DNA of 64,000 nucleotides, taken from Vigna angularis. Its lineage: Eukaryota; Streptophyta; Magnoliopsida; Fabales; Fabaceae. Under the pieces are notes generated by a model, which saw only the letters and a list, made by a program, of their open reading frames with translations, was not told the DNA's origin and made no database searches. The position numbers were made by a program, and so were the translations under genes. The DNA is taken from contig NC_068971.1 in assembly GCF_016808095.1 (NCBI RefSeq), positions 28,107,631-28,171,630 of the forward strand. Reading direction: 5' to 3'. Positions 58,715-64,000 of the stretch are shown one piece after another (position 1 is the stretch's first letter; the number at the start of each line of letters is the position of its first letter).

Positions 58715-59389
58715 TAGTGTTGTCAAAATGAGTTGTAACCCGTGAGCCAACCCGACTTAACATGGATTTTAAAAAAATGTATTTTTTTATGCGGGCTAGT
58801 TTTCAACCCGGCTCACTTAGAACCCGGCTCACCGAGTTGAACCCGTGGTGAGTTGGATTGGCTCACCAACCCACCTAATTTAATTTAATTATTTATTATT
58901 TTGTGTTTCAATATTATTGGTTAGCAATTTTTTTTATTATATTGTAGATGGTGATAAAGAAGAAGATGTTTCAAGAAGAAAACTATTATAGATTTATCTA
59001 TTCAAGACTCTGATATTATAAATGGACAAGTGATACAAAAATTATCAATATTAAAAACTTATTTGTTCGCCTTTTATACATGCTTTTGGATTAAGCTTGG
59101 ATTGTATGATACTTTTTTTTCTTGCATTGTCTTGGGAGTTTAACATCATTTTAGCGTGACGTTTATTTAGATTTGAATTTAAAAAATTGTAATTTTTTAT
59201 TTAAGAAAAACTTATAATTAAATGAGTGAGTGAGATAACTCGTTTAACCTATCAATCCGTGGTGGGTCGGAGCGGATTCAAATTTTTTCAGCTCACTAAT
59301 AAGTGAGCCGGATTGGATTGACTAACTAAGTGACCAACCCGTGATAAACTGAATCGGATCGAGTCGAATTATCTGTTTTAACAGCTCTA
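58715..59389. mobile_element. hAT-like element, 675 bp
   Basis: Ends TAGTGTTGTCAAAAT (58715) and the inverse of TAGAGCTGTTAAAAC (59389). Flanking octamers CTCATGCA and CTCGTGTA agree at six of eight positions. Subterminal GTGAGCCAACCCG and ACCAACCCGTG blocks are characteristic of plant hAT miniature elements. No transposase. Confidence 0.7.
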
Positions 59390-62220
59390 CTCGTGTAGTG
59401 TGAAAAAGAAAATCCATAGTTTTCTCAACTGAATGGAAAGTCAAATATAAAAAGGAAATAAAATTATTCAAAAGAATCCACAGTAGTGAAATTATTCAAA
59501 AGAATCCACACTATAAGATTTAGTAACTTTTAAAATATTGATTTTTGCTCACCGTGTCATGCACTATGCTTCACCAGCTTTGGAACCACAAATCAAATAA
59601 GAAGAAATGACTCGGACTAGGAAGCACCGACGGTAAGCAAGGAAAAATTAAAATAATGTGGAATAACGAATTAAATTTTTTTATTCTGTTTATCTTAAGA
59701 TTTCGTTTAATAGTATAATGTCGTGTACCTAATAAGCATTGTTCAAAGAGGTTAGATGGTTCAGTATAAACTAAATTCGGCAACTTAATTTAAAAACAAA
59801 ATAAAGAATTCAAGTTAAATAAACTTAGAGGGTGAAAAATAGAATTTTAAGCAATTCTTCTTGAGAAAAACACTACGCATTGATAATCTAAAGCAATCTT
59901 CTACGATCACAACAAAGTTTTCGAAGAATTTTATTAAGATAGGAATATTTATTTCTAATTCAACATAATTGACTTTTTCTGAGGTGTTTATATTAAATAT
60001 AGGTTCTTCATAGTGATTGATGTAATTGACATACTTTGATGGTGTAATATTACATTAAAAGAATAAATTTAAATTTAATTACATTTTTCTAAACTTTGAT
60101 TTATTAGAATAAGAGTCTATTTTTATTTATATATTATGAATTATGAATTTTTAACATAGTTTCTCATACATAAGCATGAATAAGCATAAAAATTAAGAGT
60201 ATAACTCTTATATCAAATTTGGACACAATTTAATTTTTAAAATAAATAGATATAATTTTTTTAATTTAATTATAATTTTTTTTATGTGTCAAATATTGTT
60301 GACACATTTCAATCTAAATATTAATCTAAAATATTATTTAATACATAAAAAAAGATATTTTATTGAATTAAAATGATTATATTTATTAATTTATGTTTAA
60401 ATTTAATAACTACAAACATATTTAATTAATAAATTTAAATATGCTATCCTGTGCAATGACATTATTCAACTTGTGTAAAAATTGATTCCCAGCCATAACT
60501 CAACTTGGTGCAAATAAAGTCTGCATCCAACTGAGAAATTGAATACGATATTTTGCAACCGTACGATTTACCCAACCACCCACTAGTCATGATGACTTGG
60601 ATCAAACTCAGAAATTGTGGTTATACTTTGTGGAAACTCTAAGCTAAGTCATGCACGAGTGTTCCTTGTGATTACTTGGATCAAAATGCGAAATTATACA
60701 GAAACTGTGTTCCTAGTCCACACATAACAAACACGACTTTGACTTTTTCTCCAATACAACGCATTGCCATCTATAGTTGACCAGAATTCAGCTACTTGCT
60801 GGTTCTACCTGCTTTCGCGCCTTATTTTTATAATCTTTAAAATATTAAACGTTTACAACTTTGAAACTCACTTTTCTAACAATAAACAACATATTCAATG
60901 TTACAGGTTCTACATGAATTGCTTTTTAAGCAATAAAAGATAAATTATTGCCTACCTCTTATCAAACCACATAATTTATATTAATTTAATATGATCTAAA
61001 CAAATCTTAAATATATATATAGTAAAAAGTTTGAGGGTTCTCAATCCGAGAAAAGGAATTTGAGTACGTTGTTACTCTCCTAGTTAATGAGGATTTAATA
61101 TTCTAAAACAATGATCCTTTTTCTCATTCTCTCTATTTATAAAACTATAAAACTTTATGTTACAAGCTATATCTTTTACAAAATAATCAAATCAAACCTT
61201 TCTTATATTTTCATAAAAACCCCAATTTAAATCCCTAAACGATTTAACAAGATAAAAAACATAATCCTGGTGCTTGGTAGTTATCGATTATGATTCGTTA
61301 TTCTTTCTTCTCCACTGCTCTCGAGATTTAGATCTTGATATAACTCTTTTGGTCAACTACATCATCATAGCCAAATGGACTCGGCCCAATTTCGCTCTCT
61401 CTCCCTAATTGAAACCTTTGCTATGTGCACCTCTCTCCATTATAAGATCGACCAAAAACTGTACACCTCCATCAACCGAGGCCTCAACCTATCGAACCAA
61501 AGCCCTCTGCCCTTGAGTCTCGTTCTTCCAATTGAAGTGCAAAGGTTTGAAGCTTTACTTTTCAAACTCTCTGATTTCCTTTCCCTTGTTTAGCTGAGGC
61601 TCTACACACTGGACCAAAGCCGCCCAACCATGAGCCTCGTTCTTCTGACTGAGGCGTTAAGGCTTTGATCCTTGCTTCCTAAGACAAAACGATTCAACTG
61701 CTTTTTGAAATTTTAACTTTGTTACGGCAACAAAACTTCCTCCACGTGGCATGGTGTGATTTGTACACATTTCCAACGACTTCTCTTTTTTCTTTCTCAC
61801 TCTCCATCTTCTTCCTTCTTTATGCTTCTTTCTCTACACAGTCGTTACTCTAGTGGTTTCTCTATCTTCGTTGTTATATTTCATCATCAGCGCATTGCTA
61901 TCGTCTATTTGAAGTTTAACTCGTATCTTACTCATTCCACTCCATCTGCTATCCTATAGGTACACATAATCAATGTCCTCTACTGTTAATTACTTCCTTA
62001 GAATATCAATGTGCACTTACGATCAATATTGTCCCTAGCTATAATAGAGTTGTTAAGAGAAACCTGTTTTACTACCTGAAATGGATTGCAAAGTTTCGAA
62101 ATAATCAAGCACTTCAATACAAAAAGATGTTATAGTTCAAGTGTGTGAGTAAGACGAACTTGCTTATAAGAGGAAAAAAACAAGATCAAGAGTGAAAGTT
62201 TTTCTTTCTTTTATAATATT
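59390..62220. other. Intergenic DNA without recognised gene
   Basis: AT-rich to 61340, then more balanced to 61980 with 67-72-codon plus-strand frames (61375-61593, 61756-61959) of no recognisable content. No repeat structure noted. Confidence 0.45.
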
Positions 62221-62239
62221 GTTTTCAATAAATTAGGGT

Positions 62240-62450
62240 TAAGACACGTAAAAATATTATTCTATAATGACTTATTATGACAGATGAAATCCACATATCA
62301 TAATAAGTTGTTACATTTTTGTAATAAAAATTAGAGTTATTATGACGTATTTTAGGAGATATGTCATAACAGGTGAAAGTGGTGACAAAAAAAATTAAAA
62401 TTATGTTCAAAACGTATTATGACAGGTTTCTAGACTTATCATAGTAGACT
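62240..62450. repeat. Degenerate TTATGACAGGTG repeats
   Basis: TATTATGACAGATGAAA, GTTATTATGACGTATTT, ATGTCATAACAGGTGAAA and CGTATTATGACAGGTTT occur in both orientations within 200 bp. Likely subterminal repeats of a small DNA transposon whose ends were not found. Confidence 0.45.
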
Positions 62451-62672
62451 TTTACTGTTAATTCACCACCTATCAAAATAAGTTAGATGCGAGAACATTT
62501 TCTTAAGAAATTTCTAAGCATTTAAAACATTTAATATGGCTTGGTCTAGAAGGGGATTTAGGTTTGGAAGAAGGAAGGTTAGAAGAAGAATGAGGACAAG
62601 ATTTGTTAGTGGACTCCTTAGAAACATCCTTGGCTTTATCCTTTGATGATGAGGATTTGTCGAAAGCATTTG

Positions 62673-62946
62673 TTAGAGTTTGTAATTTTTTTTGTGATAA
62701 TCATCTTTTTGCAAGAGTTGCTTCTCTAATTTCATGGCCAGATGAACCACTACATCCAAATTCTCATTATCATGGAATTCAATTATATATTGGATGTTGC
62801 TATTAAGTCCCCTAATAAACTTTTTTTTTGTTTCATTTTCTTTAATGTTAATGTGATGCACAAGAGCTCACGAGCATACTCCTTCATACTTCGTCTACCT
62901 TGATTAAGCCGTTGGAGCTTAACCAAGAGGTTCTTAAAGTAGTGGG
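62673..62946 (-). pseudogene. Ty3/gypsy gag fragment
   Basis: The minus strand reads LLVKLQRLNQGRRSMKEYAR, then after a frame change FIRGLNSNIQYIIEFHDNEN and VVVHLAMKLEKQLLQK. This is the K-L-x-x-L-x-Q-G-x-x-S-V-x-x-Y block and the F-x-x-G-L-N-x-x-I motif of plant retrotransposon gag. The upstream side is cut off by the copia LTR at 62947. Confidence 0.8.
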
Positions 62947-63640
62947 TGAAGTATTTGAAAAACACTAGAAGGGGGATGGGGTTTAATAATGTTAATGGAA
63001 AAATTCCTTTCGTAACCCTTTTGATACAACACACTCGTCGAGTTTTGTATTTATCAAATGAGTGCTTAAATGTTCGATCTTGTAAATGATTATAAACGAT
63101 AATTGCCTTTAATGTGTTATTCAAAATGTATATTGCAGTGTTTGTAAGAACTTTCCCAGTTGACTAAGAATTGTTTGGAGCGAAAGGTTCTTGTGTTTAG
63201 AAATAAAAATGCAACTACAGGTTTTATAAGCCAAGCATTTAGACAAGAGATAGATAAAAAAAATGCACAAATATTTTTATACTAATTCACTCTAATTGAG
63301 CTACGTTTAGTTTCCTCCTCAGACGGTTCCACTATATACTTCAACAAGATTACAACTAAGTATTTGCACCACTCCTAGTCTTCTTAGTCAACAAATAACC
63401 TTTTGTTACCCTAAACTAGATGAGTATTCTCACCACTCCTGGTCTTCTCAGTCATCGAATAACCTCCTGTTACCCTAGACTGGATGAATATTCACACCAC
63501 TCCTGGTACTAGACAAGCTTGCCTAGATTTTCTTAACTCAACTAAGTTCAACAAGTGTTTTAATTATCTTCAGAATTGCAATCAACGATTATTTATAAGT
63601 CATTCAAACTATTACGCTCATAGAGAGGATGTGAATACAA
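62947..63640 (-). mobile_element. Copia LTR piece inserted in gag sequence
   Basis: Starts (plus strand) TGAAGTATTTGAAAAACACT and AGAAGGGGG, then follows the LTR at 29212 through GAGCTACGTTTAGTTTCC and three 65-bp CACCACTCCTGG units. Similarity ends near 63640. Truncated. Confidence 0.65.
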
Positions 63641-64000
63641 CCTAATTAAAATCTTGCATTTTGTTCTTATTTTTGCATCAGATTTTTGTTTTGGTTCAGA
63701 TTTAGAAGCCCATAAGCTGAGAAGGGTAATTAGAGTCAGGAGGCTCATTTCCTCCTTTCTTCTTTTTCTATTTCTTTTTTCTCCCATCCCCTCTCTTCTC
63801 TTTCTTTTTCTTAGCAAACCCTAGGTTTTTGGGGAAACAAGGGCATGAATGGCGCAAGGAATCCAATGCCCAATGGAAGTAACAAAAAGGAGAATTTAAA
63901 AGGAAGAGAGGTGTAGTTTCAAAAAGTGTTTTGCAGAAGAAGAATCTGAGGTTGGAGAATTTTAGGGTTCGAGTTCTTCAATGAGGGTTTGTGAAAAGAG
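63641..64000. other. Unassigned DNA at the window end
   Basis: Pyrimidine-rich on the plus strand (63740-63810) with a CAAACCCTAGGTTTTTGGGG word. A 74-codon minus ORF here is Lys/Arg-rich and unrecognised. It could be the edge of another element or gene. Confidence 0.35.

Noticed and set aside
61375..61593. A 72-codon ORF with ATG in relatively balanced DNA
   Set aside because: No motif, no neighbouring exon and no similarity that I recognise.

Overview
The window is plant nuclear DNA: AT-rich, with GT-AG introns and layer upon layer of transposable elements. It most resembles a legume. The Mutator-type ends beginning GGTTAAATATG, the long gypsy LTRs ending in GGGGTGTTACA and the copia LTRs with CACCACTCCTGG repeats fit legume genomes, but the species call is inference.

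Only two loci look like intact genes. They are a tandem pair, both on the minus strand, encoding lysine/histidine-type amino-acid transporters (LHT1-like, AAAP superfamily). Copy a lies at 12301-15395 and copy b at 20123-26142. Each has eight coding exons of identical length (45, 158, 384, 394, 106, 92, 69 and 99 bp) and a predicted 448-residue protein. Exons 2 and 3 encode identical protein in the two copies and the introns around them are almost the same, while exons 6-8 have diverged strongly. This pattern suggests recent gene conversion. Intron 1 of copy b has grown to about 4 kb and holds an inverted-repeat insertion.

Region by region: 1-2346 is a gypsy-type LTR element with an interior of only about 500 bp. 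2346-6670 is a chaperonin-60 pseudogene fragment, probably carried by one Mutator-like element (MULE) and split by a second MULE (2490-5492). 7647-8888 is a hAT-like element. 10150-10880 holds CACTA transposase and gypsy reverse-transcriptase fragments. 12-26 kb holds the LHT pair, with a copia RNase H relic between them. 29-31 kb is a copia LTR. 34273-39744 is a solo gypsy LTR with a second LTR-type insertion nested in it. 42693-44005 is a MULE carrying pectinesterase fragments in both arms, followed by a possible small secreted-peptide ORF. 44960-46210 is a mini-CACTA element. 46-51 kb is a mosaic of LTR pieces. 51373-58614 is a probable LTR interrupted by a 5-kb CACTA element that carries a calcium-ATPase fragment. 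58715-59389 is a hAT-like element. 62.6-63.6 kb is a gag relic joined to a copia LTR.

Several insertions are bounded by exact target-site duplications (9 bp for two MULEs, 3 bp for two CACTA elements, 5 bp for two LTR insertions), so their borders are secure. I saw no convincing tRNA, rRNA or CRISPR array. I did not find a clearly new biological system. The most informative signals are the patchy conversion between the transporter copies, repeated capture of host gene fragments by DNA transposons, and several dense palindrome arrays.
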